From assembly GCA_020444175.1 (NCBI GenBank), contig JAHLLM010000023.1, positions 1-64,000 on the forward strand: a DNA stretch of 64,000 bases, written 5' to 3'. Position 1 is the first letter of the stretch, and every line of letters begins with the position of its first letter. Position numbers and translations under genes: made by a program. Of the stretch, positions 1 through 8,196 are shown piece by piece. This DNA comes from Desulfobulbaceae bacterium (GTDB lineage: Bacteria; Desulfobacterota; Desulfobulbia; Desulfobulbales; SURF-16). The notes beneath the pieces were generated by a model. That model made no database searches and had not been told where the DNA came from. It was given only the letters and a program-made list of their open reading frames with translations.

Positions 1-257
1 GAATAGTTACGACCTGGAGTTGAGGCCCATTTCGAGCCCTCGCTGAATAGATACACTTTTTTTAGAATAAGTGCCTCGATGGTCTCTCTATGTTGCCTGG
101 GACGAATTGAAACTTTTAGTCTGACGGATTCGTAAGCTGATTCTCAGTTTCTTATTTTTTATTCCCCAAGGGATACTGTATAAGAATGACAGATTTCCAG
201 GAGTAAGGCACTCAGAAAAAACACTGCTTAAGGAAAAGAAAAGGAAGAGGTGGGAAC

Positions 258-566
258 TTAACAGGAAACAGCTTCAACCTCAATCTGCTCGGCCTCGGAC
301 TGACTGAGAACGAGATTGCTGTCACCAATGCGCAAATGGATGGAGCCGCCAAGAGGAGCTCTGTTTACAACATTAACTTTGGCAAAAGGAATGATACCAA
401 GATCGAGAAGACGCTGGCGGGCGGCACCGCAGGAATGATGACGTCTGATGCAGACACACTTACCAGGAGAAATGTCATTCAGGGATTGAGATTCCTTCTG
501 ACAGCAACCCCCTCCACATTTACCATGTGTATGGGTACAGTTCTTTTTCGTCCACCAAAATTTCAT
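258..566 (-). CDS. FeoA-like domain protein with Cys/His-rich N-terminus
   Basis: A 102-residue protein. From about residue 30 it follows the FeoA/SH3-like pattern: a P-G turn, 'RLLDLGI', 'PLGGS', and a final 'LSQSEAEQIEVE' strand. FeoA domains assist the FeoB ferrous-iron transporter; no feoB is present here, so the partner is unknown. The first 25 residues add an uncommon metal-ligand-rich stretch (C-T-H-T-H-G-K-C, then C-C). The start is placed at the ATG at 566, which has GGGG six bases upstream; an in-frame TTG at 578 lacks a site. A sigma-70 promoter lies upstream at 619-647. FeoA fold is fairly sure; role in iron transport is inferred. Confidence 0.85.
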   Translation of the reverse strand: MKFWWTKKNCTHTHGKCGGGCCQKESQSLNDISPGKCVCIRRHHSCGAARQRLLDLGIIPFAKVNVVNRAPLGGSIHLRIGDSNLVLSQSEAEQIEVEAVSC

Positions 567-618
567 AATGTGCCCCAATGCAATTCATTCACTTTCAGTA
601 TCTGCAAAAGTAGACCGA

Positions 619-647
619 TATTTAATTTTAATGTTCCACACTGTCAA
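619..647 (-). promoter_or_regulatory. sigma-70-type promoter of the feoA-like gene
   Basis: On the minus strand TTGACA (642-647) is separated by exactly 17 bases from TAAATA (619-624). Transcription would start near 612, leaving a leader of about 46 bases before the ATG at 566. Seen by eye, not mapped. Confidence 0.55.
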
Positions 648-833
648 GAAAAAAGTTAGACACCTATAACTTTTTCCCTTTCCCCGAAATGCGGGCATTC
701 ACTTTTCGGTGAAAAGCCCCTTTCAAGTTGGGCATATCACCTTTCCCCAACCTGTGAACATGCCTCCCACGTGCCTAAAAAACGCATCACATTTCAATCA
801 AAACAAGCCCTTTCAAATCAACATCCTGAGAAA

Positions 834-1055
834 TCAGGCAATTGCGTTTACATTTCCACCCTTGAGCTGATTTCTCATTTTCTCAATTGCCCTGTTGGCA
901 ATTTTATTTTGCACATATCGTGCCCTGTCAGCCAAATCGTTCATATTTCTGCTGATAATTTTGGAGCTCTGTTCTGTTTGAGAAAAGGTCGTAAAATGAG
1001 CATTTGTCATGCTTCTGTAGTCGATTTTATAATTGGTCCTGAAGTCTGTTTTCAT
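834..1055 (-). CDS. possible small hypothetical protein
   Basis: A 73-residue reading frame beginning ATG with GGAG six bases upstream. The product is basic and predicted largely helical in its second half (runs such as 'RNMNDLADRARYVQNKIANR'). No family recognised. It lies alone between the feoA-like gene and a MITE-like element. The ribosome site is the main support; it may be chance, since the plus strand also carries an open frame here. Confidence 0.35.
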   Translation of the reverse strand: MKTDFRTNYKIDYRSMTNAHFTTFSQTEQSSKIISRNMNDLADRARYVQNKIANRAIEKMRNQLKGGNVNAIA

Positions 1056-1140
1056 GCTCTGCTCCAAGGCGTGAAATAATGACCTGCAAGAGGTACGTTT
1101 TTTTTTAGCGGGCACGGGAAATGCCTCTTCCCATGCCCCA

Positions 1141-1350
1141 GCAGGTTGTTGAAAAACTACTGCGCTCGAAATCTCTCTTTGTTCGCTATCTGCTGATACT
1201 GCGTCAGCAGTTTGGCTCAGGTAAGCGAACAGCGTGAGACTCCGAAATGCTCATTTACTCCATGCAAACTGCGCTTTTTCACCTCATTTTCACCCTGAAG
1301 GGCATAAATCCTTGTCTCCGCTTCGCTCGCTACATTTTTCAACAGCCTGC
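1141..1350. mobile_element. MITE-like element with terminal inverted repeats
   Basis: The left end GCAGGTTGTTGAAAAACTA (1141-1159) and the reverse complement of the right end, GCAGGCTGTTGAAAAATGTA (1331-1350), match closely, giving about 19-base terminal inverted repeats around a 210-bp unit with no coding capacity. Inside, GTTCGCT (1181-1187) pairs with AGCGAAC (1224-1230), and TGCTGA pairs with TCAGCA within that, so the RNA or single strand would fold into a nested hairpin. No clear target-site duplication is visible. It sits just past the porin stop codon. A non-autonomous, transposase-dependent element is the simplest reading; no transposase is in the window. Confidence 0.6.
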
Positions 1351-1400
1351 CAGCCTTCTTTTACAAACAACTGCCAGCAAGAACAGGCAGCAGGCACACC

Positions 1401-2690
1401 CTAAAATTCCACCGCAAGCTGCAGGGTGGCGGCATCAGCATCATTACCTGTTCCCCCCTCATTCTCATCATAGTCCTCATCATGAAAATACTCAAATGAC
1501 AACCGGGTATTTTCCAGCAAACCCAAGCTGACCCCGGCCAGATAGCGATCCTCCGGAAGCTCCAGAGCAAGCGCCTCATCCGTTCCCTGATAGGAAAGCG
1601 CCAGGGAGACATCTTTACCCTGAACCTCAACCACATACCCTATTTCAACCCCCCAGGCCTCAGGCTCTGCCCCATCGTTATCATAATCGATTTCCCCGGC
1701 CTCAAATTCATCAAGGGCTCCGACATACTCCGCAAAAAAGTTGAACGGTCCGTATGCTAATAAAAAATGTGCTCCAAAGCCGGCAACGTAATCTTCAATC
1801 TCCGGATCAGCCAGATTATCTTCAAGAAAACCGCCGACCCCATCGGTGTCGCTCATATTGCTGATCCAGTCCAGGCCCACATCATAGGAAAAATCCCCTG
1901 TCTCATTGGCAAAGCCGATGTTGGCTCCAAAACTGTCAATTGTATCATCTTCATCGATCTCGTTCAGGTCACCATTAAAGGCGTAAACCGACCCGTAATA
2001 CCCCAGAGACTCAAAGCCGACAAGCAAAGCGCTTTCATTAATCTCACCAAGCTCCAGGGTCAATGTGTCGGAAATCATATTGGTCAGATATGATCCGAAA
2101 GGCATATACATTTTACCTGCAGTAAAATAGACAGGGCAGCGCTCCAGGTTCCCCAGGGTAATCGTCCCCTCGTCAAGAACAACATGCCCATCTTCCTCAC
2201 CCTCTTCATAGAGAAATAAAACATGGGCCTGGGACCAGTCGGAAATATGGGCATCCAAACCGACTTCAACAGTGGCAAGCGTCGTATCACTCTCCTTGTC
2301 TCCATTAAAATCATCCATCATGCCGGTTTCAACTTCAACAACACCACTTATCTCAACATACTCCTTGATCGCACCTAATAACGACCCGTCACCATCACGC
2401 CCAGCCATTCCGTCTTCTGCGGCAACAGCACCGGAAACCTGCTCCAGACGAACCGTAATACTTCCCTCCGAGCCAGTGCGAACATCCGATCTTTCAGCAA
2501 GCTTCTTATGGTATTCATGCTTTTCTTTACCGCTCAACATTTCCTCTAACTGCTCCACTCGCTCAAGAAGCATCTTATTCTGGTCTGCCAACTCCATAAC
2601 CTTTTGCTCAAGACTGACACTGTCAGCGGCCAGACAATTCGAAGTTCCAACCAGTAAACTCAATGCGGTGATTCCAAAAATTTTCTTCAT
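1401..2690 (-). CDS. LbtU-like outer-membrane porin
   Basis: A 429-residue exported protein: signal peptide (residues 1-22, ending in an A-A cleavage context), a coiled coil rich in L/E at about 26-60, then a long beta-rich region of alternating hydrophobic and acidic residues, finishing with a C-terminal phenylalanine ('LQLAVEF') as in outer-membrane beta-barrels. The coiled-coil-plus-barrel layout and the 'ISGVVEVETG' segment resemble LbtU-family porins, first described for legiobactin uptake; substrate here is unknown. The ATG at 2690 is chosen because GGAGGAG lies directly upstream; a longer frame to 2717 has no better site. A perfect palindrome lies in its leader. The acidic character is marked. 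Confidence 0.75.
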   Translation of the reverse strand: MKKIFGITALSLLVGTSNCLAADSVSLEQKVMELADQNKMLLERVEQLEEMLSGKEKHEYHKKLAERSDVRTGSEGSITVRLEQVSGAVAAEDGMAGRDGDGSLLGAIKEYVEISGVVEVETGMMDDFNGDKESDTTLATVEVGLDAHISDWSQAHVLFLYEEGEEDGHVVLDEGTITLGNLERCPVYFTAGKMYMPFGSYLTNMISDTLTLELGEINESALLVGFESLGYYGSVYAFNGDLNEIDEDDTIDSFGANIGFANETGDFSYDVGLDWISNMSDTDGVGGFLEDNLADPEIEDYVAGFGAHFLLAYGPFNFFAEYVGALDEFEAGEIDYDNDGAEPEAWGVEIGYVVEVQGKDVSLALSYQGTDEALALELPEDRYLAGVSLGLLENTRLSFEYFHDEDYDENEGGTGNDADAATLQLAVEF

Positions 2691-2717
2691 TTCTCCTCCT
2701 GCCTTGATTGATCTCAC

Positions 2718-2734
2718 ACGTTTTCAGAAAACGT
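2718..2734. promoter_or_regulatory. perfect 17-bp palindrome in the porin leader
   Basis: ACGTTTTCAGAAAACGT, two exact 8-base arms around one central base, ends 28 bases upstream of the porin start codon. On the minus strand a TTGACA hexamer at 2755-2760 lies just upstream with a weak -10 (TAATAC) after 16 bases, so the palindrome would overlap the start of transcription, as a repressor operator does. The cognate regulator is not identified. Confidence 0.5.
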
Positions 2735-2818
2735 ATTACTCATTACAGCAAGCTTGTCAAGAAACATATGAAAAATAAGGGCCATGGTCCGTCTGCTTCG
2801 CAGTCAACAGAAACTGAA

Positions 2819-3100
2819 TCAAGAAATCCAGCCCTGCAAAGCATCAACAATTTTCTGAGCCTGATCTTTACTTGAAATGTTAAACTTCCCCTGGGCCTGG
2901 TAGTTTCCATGCAGTTTTCGGTAACGGCGAATAGTATATCGTTCAGGACCGTAATCTTCTTTTTTCTTGTCCCACTGCTGATAACGAAAAATGATGGTTG
3001 ACCAAGCCCCCTTTGAGAGAATGACCTTGTCCAACTCTTTCACAATCAACAGCCCGTCTTCTTCATAATCAATGGTAATTTCATCTACATTTTCTGCCAT
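2819..3100 (-). CDS. small protein of unknown function
   Basis: A 93-residue soluble acidic-to-basic protein beginning 'MAENVDEITIDYEEDG'. It contains a 'FRYQQWDKKKEDYGPERYTIRRYRK' type central segment (aromatic and charged) and ends with a helix ('QAQKIVDALQGWI'). I do not recognise a named family; the layout faintly recalls small PC4-like single-strand-binding proteins, but no diagnostic motif is present. Start at ATG 3100 with AAAGGA upstream; a longer frame to 3172 runs into the cytochrome terminator and is unlikely. It is downstream of the cytochrome gene but separated by a strong terminator, so it should have its own promoter in 3101-3155. Confidence 0.75.
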   Translation of the reverse strand: MAENVDEITIDYEEDGLLIVKELDKVILSKGAWSTIIFRYQQWDKKKEDYGPERYTIRRYRKLHGNYQAQGKFNISSKDQAQKIVDALQGWIS

Positions 3101-3155
3101 GAGTCTTTCCTTTATCTTTAACAAACAGATTAAATTAAATAGTCTACTCCTCCCA

Positions 3156-3196
3156 AAAAAAAGCCAGGCCACCGAACTGCGGTGAAACCTGGCTTT
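3156..3196 (-). terminator. intrinsic terminator of the octaheme cytochrome gene
   Basis: Read on the minus strand, AAGCCAGG pairs with CCTGGCTT, with an inner CACCG/CGGTG stem and a five-base loop, followed by a run of eight Ts. It begins about 32 bases after the cytochrome stop codon. Confidence 0.85.
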
Positions 3197-3228
3197 AATT
3201 ATAGTAACAATCCAGCTGAAAAAAGAAA

Positions 3229-4665
3229 TTATTTTTTTCCTCTCGCTTCCCCCATGGCAACCATCGGGTCTCCGGCATATCCAAGGGCGGCCCAGTCCAT
3301 GCGCCCACTGTCTCCATGGCAGTCAAGACAACCCAAGGCCTCTTCTTTAGCGGCAACCATGTGATTAATCGGCCAGAATGTCGCTGTCGGAGCAAAAGAA
3401 TATTCACCGCTGTAGGCGAGTCCTGTCGCCTTCATACCGGCTACAGCAGCCTTGTTCCAGTCAAAATTCTCCCAGTACGCTTCAGGGTCGCCCTTAAATC
3501 CGAAAACTTTCGGAGTGATAAGATAGTTGTTTTTGGCATCATAAATCTGCAGGCCTGTATGCATTTTAAACGGATGAATCTTAGAATCTTCATCCTTAAT
3601 GTCGCCAAGGGGATAATTTAATTTTGTCACCTTAACAGGATCAATTTTGTCACCGATCTGGTAGGCACCGGCACTGCCGTTATACCAGGCATAGACAGGA
3701 ACAACATTGTCCTCATATGTAAACCGTCCTTTTTTGGCAATGAAAACCTTGTGCCCATGGGCATCCTTTTCAACCTGTTTTTCTTTTGGCAGCCTGGCGG
3801 CCTGGGACCAGTCCCAGCTCATTTTTGTGGCATGCTTCTTGGCAAAAAACGGCACATGACAGGCCTGACAGGATACAGTGGCAACATGGGTATTCAACAG
3901 CGATTCGGCATGGGGCGCAGCGTCATGACAGCCTGTACAGGTAACAGGGTTGTCGCCCACAGGCGAAACCAGCAGTGCATTTCCGTTTATTTTATGACTG
4001 TTGGTGGCATGACATTCCTGACAGCTGAAATTCAGACTATCGGTTCCCATATGAAAATCTATATCTTTGCTGGGACTTATCAGCGACTGATCAATATCTC
4101 CATGCTTCACATTATTTCCTCCACCTCCATTGGCATGGCAGGTCAGGCAGTCATCGCGCTCCGGCACCCCGACATTCCGGGCAACCAAGACAAGATCAAC
4201 AGGCTTTTTATCCATACTGGCCTTTCCTGTAAATCCGGCAGGCATACCTGCACCTGCACCAGGCTTCGTGTATGTCCCAGTGGTGTCATGACAGACAAGG
4301 CAATCAACACGACTTTCATCGCCAAAATCAAAACTGTCGTCTTCCCAGCCATAACTCACGTGACAGCTTGTACAGCGTGGCCAGTTTGAGTTTATAGATA
4401 TGCAGAAATTATTGATGGCGTTTTTCTTGCCGCGCATAACCTTGCCATGCCCGTTGATATCCTGCTCAAGACTCCAAGTCCAATGGGAGGTAGCCATAAC
4501 CTGCTTCGAGGCATCCTCATGACACTCCAGGCACTGCCTGGTCACATCCATGGGAGTAGCAAACGGACCGACAATTGATTTATGACCCTCATTTGCTTCA
4601 GCCTTGCCGGGAACAGCCAGGGCCGACACAAGACAAAGAGCCATGAACGATTGATACTTTTTCAT
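3229..4665 (-). CDS. octaheme c-type cytochrome, tetrathionate reductase family
   Basis: A 478-residue periplasmic multiheme protein. After a signal peptide (about residues 1-24) there are eight CXXCH heme sites: near residues 45, 98, 122, 173, 215, 243, 266 and 446. The wide gap before the last heme and the 'SHWTW' and 'CISINSNWPRCTSCH' segments fit the octaheme tetrathionate reductase (OTR) family, whose Shewanella member reduces tetrathionate, nitrite and hydroxylamine in vitro. The physiological substrate here cannot be read from sequence. Start at ATG 4665 with AGGAGGG upstream. A sigma-54 promoter (4823-4838) and a divergent sigma-54 activator imply tight signal-dependent control. No quinol-oxidising partner is adjacent. 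Confidence 0.93.
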   Translation of the reverse strand: MKKYQSFMALCLVSALAVPGKAEANEGHKSIVGPFATPMDVTRQCLECHEDASKQVMATSHWTWSLEQDINGHGKVMRGKKNAINNFCISINSNWPRCTSCHVSYGWEDDSFDFGDESRVDCLVCHDTTGTYTKPGAGAGMPAGFTGKASMDKKPVDLVLVARNVGVPERDDCLTCHANGGGGNNVKHGDIDQSLISPSKDIDFHMGTDSLNFSCQECHATNSHKINGNALLVSPVGDNPVTCTGCHDAAPHAESLLNTHVATVSCQACHVPFFAKKHATKMSWDWSQAARLPKEKQVEKDAHGHKVFIAKKGRFTYEDNVVPVYAWYNGSAGAYQIGDKIDPVKVTKLNYPLGDIKDEDSKIHPFKMHTGLQIYDAKNNYLITPKVFGFKGDPEAYWENFDWNKAAVAGMKATGLAYSGEYSFAPTATFWPINHMVAAKEEALGCLDCHGDSGRMDWAALGYAGDPMVAMGEARGKK

Positions 4666-4822
4666 ACTTTTCTTCCCTCCTAAAATTGTTGACAAGTCGC
4701 CTGCTTCTTTTCAAATAAAAAAAGAGGCACAACCAAACAGACTTGACGATGCCGATTGCAGCAAAAATCAAATCCGTACTGAGAAATATCGTCCCTTCAT
4801 ACGATACAGTTCTCCAAGAGTT

Positions 4823-4838
4823 AGCAAATCGAATGCCA
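4823..4838 (-). promoter_or_regulatory. sigma-54 (-24/-12) promoter of the octaheme cytochrome
   Basis: TGGCATTCGATTTGCT on the minus strand: invariant GG and GC are separated by exactly ten bases, and both flanking halves match the TGGCAC-N5-TTGC consensus. Transcription would begin near 4812, giving a leader of about 147 bases. The rest of the 410-base gap 4666-5075 holds the activator-site cluster and no gene. Confidence 0.75.
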
Positions 4839-4949
4839 GTCAGGAAACCAATGAACACCCCTTCCAAATAAGTTATGCATTTCCAGCAGGTTATCTGACC
4901 AAAACCATCACCACCCTTACCTTTGTGAAATTACGAATATCACGGAAAC

Positions 4950-5005
4950 GTTAACCAGATTAACACTTCATTAAACACATGCGTTAACAGTTAACATATG
5001 TTAAC
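4950..5005. promoter_or_regulatory. GTTAAC repeat cluster, probable enhancer sites
   Basis: GTTAAC occurs at 4950, 4983, 4990 and 5000, with a degenerate TTAAC at 4960. The last two copies form a perfect 16-bp palindrome, GTTAACATATGTTAAC (4990-5005). The cluster lies about 115-170 bp upstream of the sigma-54 promoter of the cytochrome, the usual position for upstream activating sequences, and about 70-125 bp before the start codon of the divergent activator, so it could serve both activation and autoregulation. Confidence 0.6.
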
Positions 5006-5075
5006 ATGAATCCCGAAACAGCATACCCGCCTCGGCGCCCACATCCTCATCCTGACCAAAACTAAAGGGGAAAAG

Positions 5076-6464
5076 ATGTTCAATATTTCACTTGGAGAAA
5101 AAAACTGGAAGAAAATCATAGAAACAATGACCGAAGGTCTTATGCTGGTTGATTCGACAGGAAAGATACTCTACGTCAATCAGGCCTTCGCTGAACTTCT
5201 CCGCTATGAAAAAGAAGAACTTATCGGCAAAAGCTGCGAGATCCTGCAATGCGACACCTGCTTTGGCACCAGACAGAAGGGCAAAGGAAAATACTGTGGC
5301 CTCTTTCTCACGGGCGAGGCACGAAACCTCAAATGTTCATTCCTGCGCAAGGACGGAAGCCTTGTTTTCGTCTTAAAAAATGCCACAACTCTGCTAGATG
5401 AGGATGGGACAGTCAAATTCGGCGTTGAAAACCTGACAGACTTAAGTAGACTGAACGAAAAAGAACTCGTCATCACGGCCCTAAAAAAACAATTGCACCA
5501 CAACGACGGTTTTGAGGGACTTCTTGGCACCTCCCAGATTATGAAGCAGATGTTTGATCTTATCCAGAGCGCTTCCCAATCTGACGCTCCGGTCATTCTC
5601 TACGGCGAAAGCGGCACAGGTAAAGAACTGGCAGCTTCTGCGCTTCACAACCTCGGATTACGGCACAAGGGGCCTTTCATCAAGGTCAACTGTGCCGCCT
5701 TGAATGAGAATCTTCTTGAAAGTGAACTCTTCGGTCACACCAAGGGAGCTTTCACCGGTGCCGCTCAGGCACGGATGGGCAGATTTGAGGCAGCCCACGA
5801 GGGCGATATTTTTCTTGACGAAATTGGCGACATGCCGCACAGACTGCAGACCAAACTCCTCCGCGTCCTCCAGGAGCATGAGATTGAACGGGTCGGCGAC
5901 CATAACCCCATACCGATTAATGTACGAATCATCGCTGCAACCAACAGGAACCTGGAAAAACTCATCCAGGAGGGATTATTCCGACAGGATCTTTACTATA
6001 GAATCGGAGTCATTCCCATACACCTTCCTCCGCTGAGGGAAAGAAAAGAAGACATCCCCATCCTGGTAGAAACATTTATTGAACGCACAAGACTGAAAAC
6101 CGGCAAAGGGATTTTCAGCGTAAGCAAAGGTGCCCTGGAATTGCTTCAGCAATATAACTGGCCAGGCAACGTACGGGAACTTATTAATGTTATTGATTAT
6201 GCCTTTGTCCTTTGTTCAGAATCAGAAATCAAACCCCAGCACCTTCCGGCCCACTTTGCAGGACAACCAAAAATCCTCAACATCCCCCTGATCAAATCCC
6301 AGATAAACAAGTCCAGCGATCAGCGGGAGAGGCTGCTTGCCGCCTTGAAGTCAACAAACGGCAACAAGTCGGAAGCCGCTCGAATTCTTGGCATAAGCAG
6401 AGTAACCCTATGGAAACACCTTAAAAAATTCAACATTGAGATCGACAAAAATATCAGAGAATAA
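5076..6464 (+). CDS. PAS-domain sigma-54-dependent transcriptional activator
   Basis: 462 residues: N-terminal PAS sensor (about 10-125), AAA+ sigma-54 activation domain (about 145-375) with Walker A 'GESGTGKE' (177-184), the GAFTGA loop that contacts sigma-54 (224-229) and Walker B 'DEIGD' (248-252), then a Fis-type helix-turn-helix at the C-terminus ('SEAARILGISRVTLWKHL'). There is no receiver domain, so the signal is probably sensed directly. The PAS carries five cysteines (54, 59, 62, 74, 87), suggesting redox, heme or iron-sulfur sensing. GGGG seven bases before the ATG supports the start. It is divergent from the octaheme cytochrome gene, its most likely target. Confidence 0.95.
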   Translation: MFNISLGEKNWKKIIETMTEGLMLVDSTGKILYVNQAFAELLRYEKEELIGKSCEILQCDTCFGTRQKGKGKYCGLFLTGEARNLKCSFLRKDGSLVFVLKNATTLLDEDGTVKFGVENLTDLSRLNEKELVITALKKQLHHNDGFEGLLGTSQIMKQMFDLIQSASQSDAPVILYGESGTGKELAASALHNLGLRHKGPFIKVNCAALNENLLESELFGHTKGAFTGAAQARMGRFEAAHEGDIFLDEIGDMPHRLQTKLLRVLQEHEIERVGDHNPIPINVRIIAATNRNLEKLIQEGLFRQDLYYRIGVIPIHLPPLRERKEDIPILVETFIERTRLKTGKGIFSVSKGALELLQQYNWPGNVRELINVIDYAFVLCSESEIKPQHLPAHFAGQPKILNIPLIKSQINKSSDQRERLLAALKSTNGNKSEAARILGISRVTLWKHLKKFNIEIDKNIRE

Positions 6465-6503
6465 AACCCTGGACAAATCGACAAAAAATCTTCCTTTTTT
6501 TCG

Positions 6504-6534
6504 AGAAAAAAGGTAACATGTTCCCTTTTTTTTA
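6504..6534 (+). terminator. intrinsic terminator after the sigma-54 activator
   Basis: AAAAAAGG and CCTTTTTT flank a short loop, followed by further Ts, about 40 bases past the stop codon. The remaining gap to purF (to 6768) shows a GAATTG/CAATTC inverted repeat near 6659-6680 and no gene. Confidence 0.65.
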
Positions 6535-6768
6535 ATGGTGGACATTGACTAAAAAATTATATTTTCATCGAAATCATCAGTCCACATAAAAGTCGTATCT
6601 GCTCGGAACTTCTTTTTTGTTTGCAAGCGACCACTTTGTGAATTCGCTATTGCATAATTGGAATTGACAAGTTTTACAATTCGGCCTTTCCCGAGATCAT
6701 CTCAAGAATCCGCCGGAATGAGAACAAGCCAGCTTTTCCGGACAAAAACGATTAAAGAGGAAACCAAC

Positions 6769-8193
6769 ATGGCTCTGAACCAAGAAGCCTCCCAACGCCC
6801 CCGTGAAGAATGTGGAATCTGCGGCATTTACGGCCATCCGGACTCTGCCAAACTTGCCTATTTCGGACTCTACGCCCTGCAGCACAGAGGACAGGAGAGC
6901 GCCGGAATCGTCACAACCGACGGCACCCAACCTTTTCAACACAAGGCCATGGGACTTGTTTCAGAAGTCTTCAGCGAAGACAATCTCCAGACGCTTAAGG
7001 GAGACACGGCCATCGGCCATGTGCGCTACTCAACAACCGGCGCCTCCACACTTATTAACGCCCAGCCTTTTACAGCACATCATCAGGATCGTTTTTTTGC
7101 TGTGGCACATAACGGCAACCTGGTTAATATTCGCCAGTTACGGGACGAACTGGAGAAAAACGGATCTATCTTTCAATCCACCATGGACAGCGAAGTTATT
7201 GTCCACCTGCTGGCAGCTTCAAACCGTCTGACAGTCAAAGAGGCAATTTGCGAGACCTTTAAACGCATTAAAGGCGCCTACTCCATGCTTGTCATGACCT
7301 ACGACAAGCTGGTTGCCGTACGCGACCCAAACGGCTTCCGCCCTCTCTGCCTCGGCCAGAAAGCAAACGGCGCCTATGTGGTAGCCTCTGAAACCTGCGC
7401 ACTGGACCTGATTGAAGCCACTTATATACGTGATGTAGAGCCTGGAGAAGTTATCATTATAGATGAAAACGGACTTGACTCTTTTTTCCCGCGCAAGAAA
7501 CAGAAACCGAGCTTCTGCATCTTTGAACATGTCTACTTTGCGCGCCCAGACAGCGACATTTTTGGACTTAACGTCTATTCCTGCCGTAAAAGAATGGGGG
7601 AAATTCTGGCCAGGGAATGCAAGGTTGACGCTGATTTTGTCATGCCTTTTCCTGATTCCGGCAACTACGCGGCAATCGGTTTTTCACAAGCCTCTGGCAT
7701 TCCACTAGAAATGGGAGTCATTCGCAATCATTATGTTGGACGGACGTTCATTCAGCCTTCCCAGTCCATGCGCGATTTTTCCGTCCGCGTCAAACTGAAT
7801 CCCGTACGTTCCTTTCTTAAAGGCAAACGGGTCATCATCATAGAAGACTCCATTATCAGAGGCACCACGGGACGAAGCAGAGTTCGATCATTGCGCCAGG
7901 CAGGGGCAAAAGAGGTGCACATGCTGATCAGCTGCCCCCCCACGCGCTATGCCTGCTACTACGGAATTGATTTCCCATCCACGGACCAGCTCATTGCCGC
8001 CCAGAAATCGATTGAGGAAACCAGGAAATTTCTTAACCTTGACACCCTTTACTACCTGAGTCTCGACGGCCTTGTTGAGGCCACCGGCATGTCTGCTGAT
8101 ACATTCTGCCTGGCCTGCTTTAACAATTGCTATCCTGTTCCTCCGGACAGCCAATTTCACAAATTAGCCTTAAGCTCAGGTTGCCGGAAATAG
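6769..8193 (+). CDS. purF: amidophosphoribosyltransferase
   Basis: 474-residue glutamine PRPP amidotransferase, first committed step of purine synthesis. A short propeptide precedes the catalytic Cys15 ('EECGICGIYG'), which must be exposed by processing. The glutaminase half has 'LQHRGQESAGI' and the 'HNGNLVN' motif; the transferase half has the PRPP loop 'VIIIEDSIIRGTT'. Cysteines at 'FCIFEHVYFARPDS', 'RYACYYGID' and 'CLACF' match the four ligands of the [4Fe-4S] cluster of the Bacillus-type enzyme, so it is likely oxygen-sensitive. The ATG at 6769, with AGAGG upstream, is preferred to a 37-residue longer frame. kdsD follows after three bases. Confidence 0.97.
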   Translation: MALNQEASQRPREECGICGIYGHPDSAKLAYFGLYALQHRGQESAGIVTTDGTQPFQHKAMGLVSEVFSEDNLQTLKGDTAIGHVRYSTTGASTLINAQPFTAHHQDRFFAVAHNGNLVNIRQLRDELEKNGSIFQSTMDSEVIVHLLAASNRLTVKEAICETFKRIKGAYSMLVMTYDKLVAVRDPNGFRPLCLGQKANGAYVVASETCALDLIEATYIRDVEPGEVIIIDENGLDSFFPRKKQKPSFCIFEHVYFARPDSDIFGLNVYSCRKRMGEILARECKVDADFVMPFPDSGNYAAIGFSQASGIPLEMGVIRNHYVGRTFIQPSQSMRDFSVRVKLNPVRSFLKGKRVIIIEDSIIRGTTGRSRVRSLRQAGAKEVHMLISCPPTRYACYYGIDFPSTDQLIAAQKSIEETRKFLNLDTLYYLSLDGLVEATGMSADTFCLACFNNCYPVPPDSQFHKLALSSGCRK

Positions 8194-8196
8194 ACC

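Noticed and set aside
1-257. left edge of the window
   Set aside because: No frame, hairpin or repeat partner could be supported; the stretch may belong to a feature cut by the window.
3751-4389. 212-codon open frame on the plus strand
   Set aside because: Exactly antisense to the octaheme cytochrome; its composition is a shadow of the heme-motif codons and no ribosome site is present.
4598-4867. 89-codon minus-strand frame upstream of the cytochrome
   Set aside because: It runs through the sigma-54 promoter and leader and overlaps the real start in another frame.
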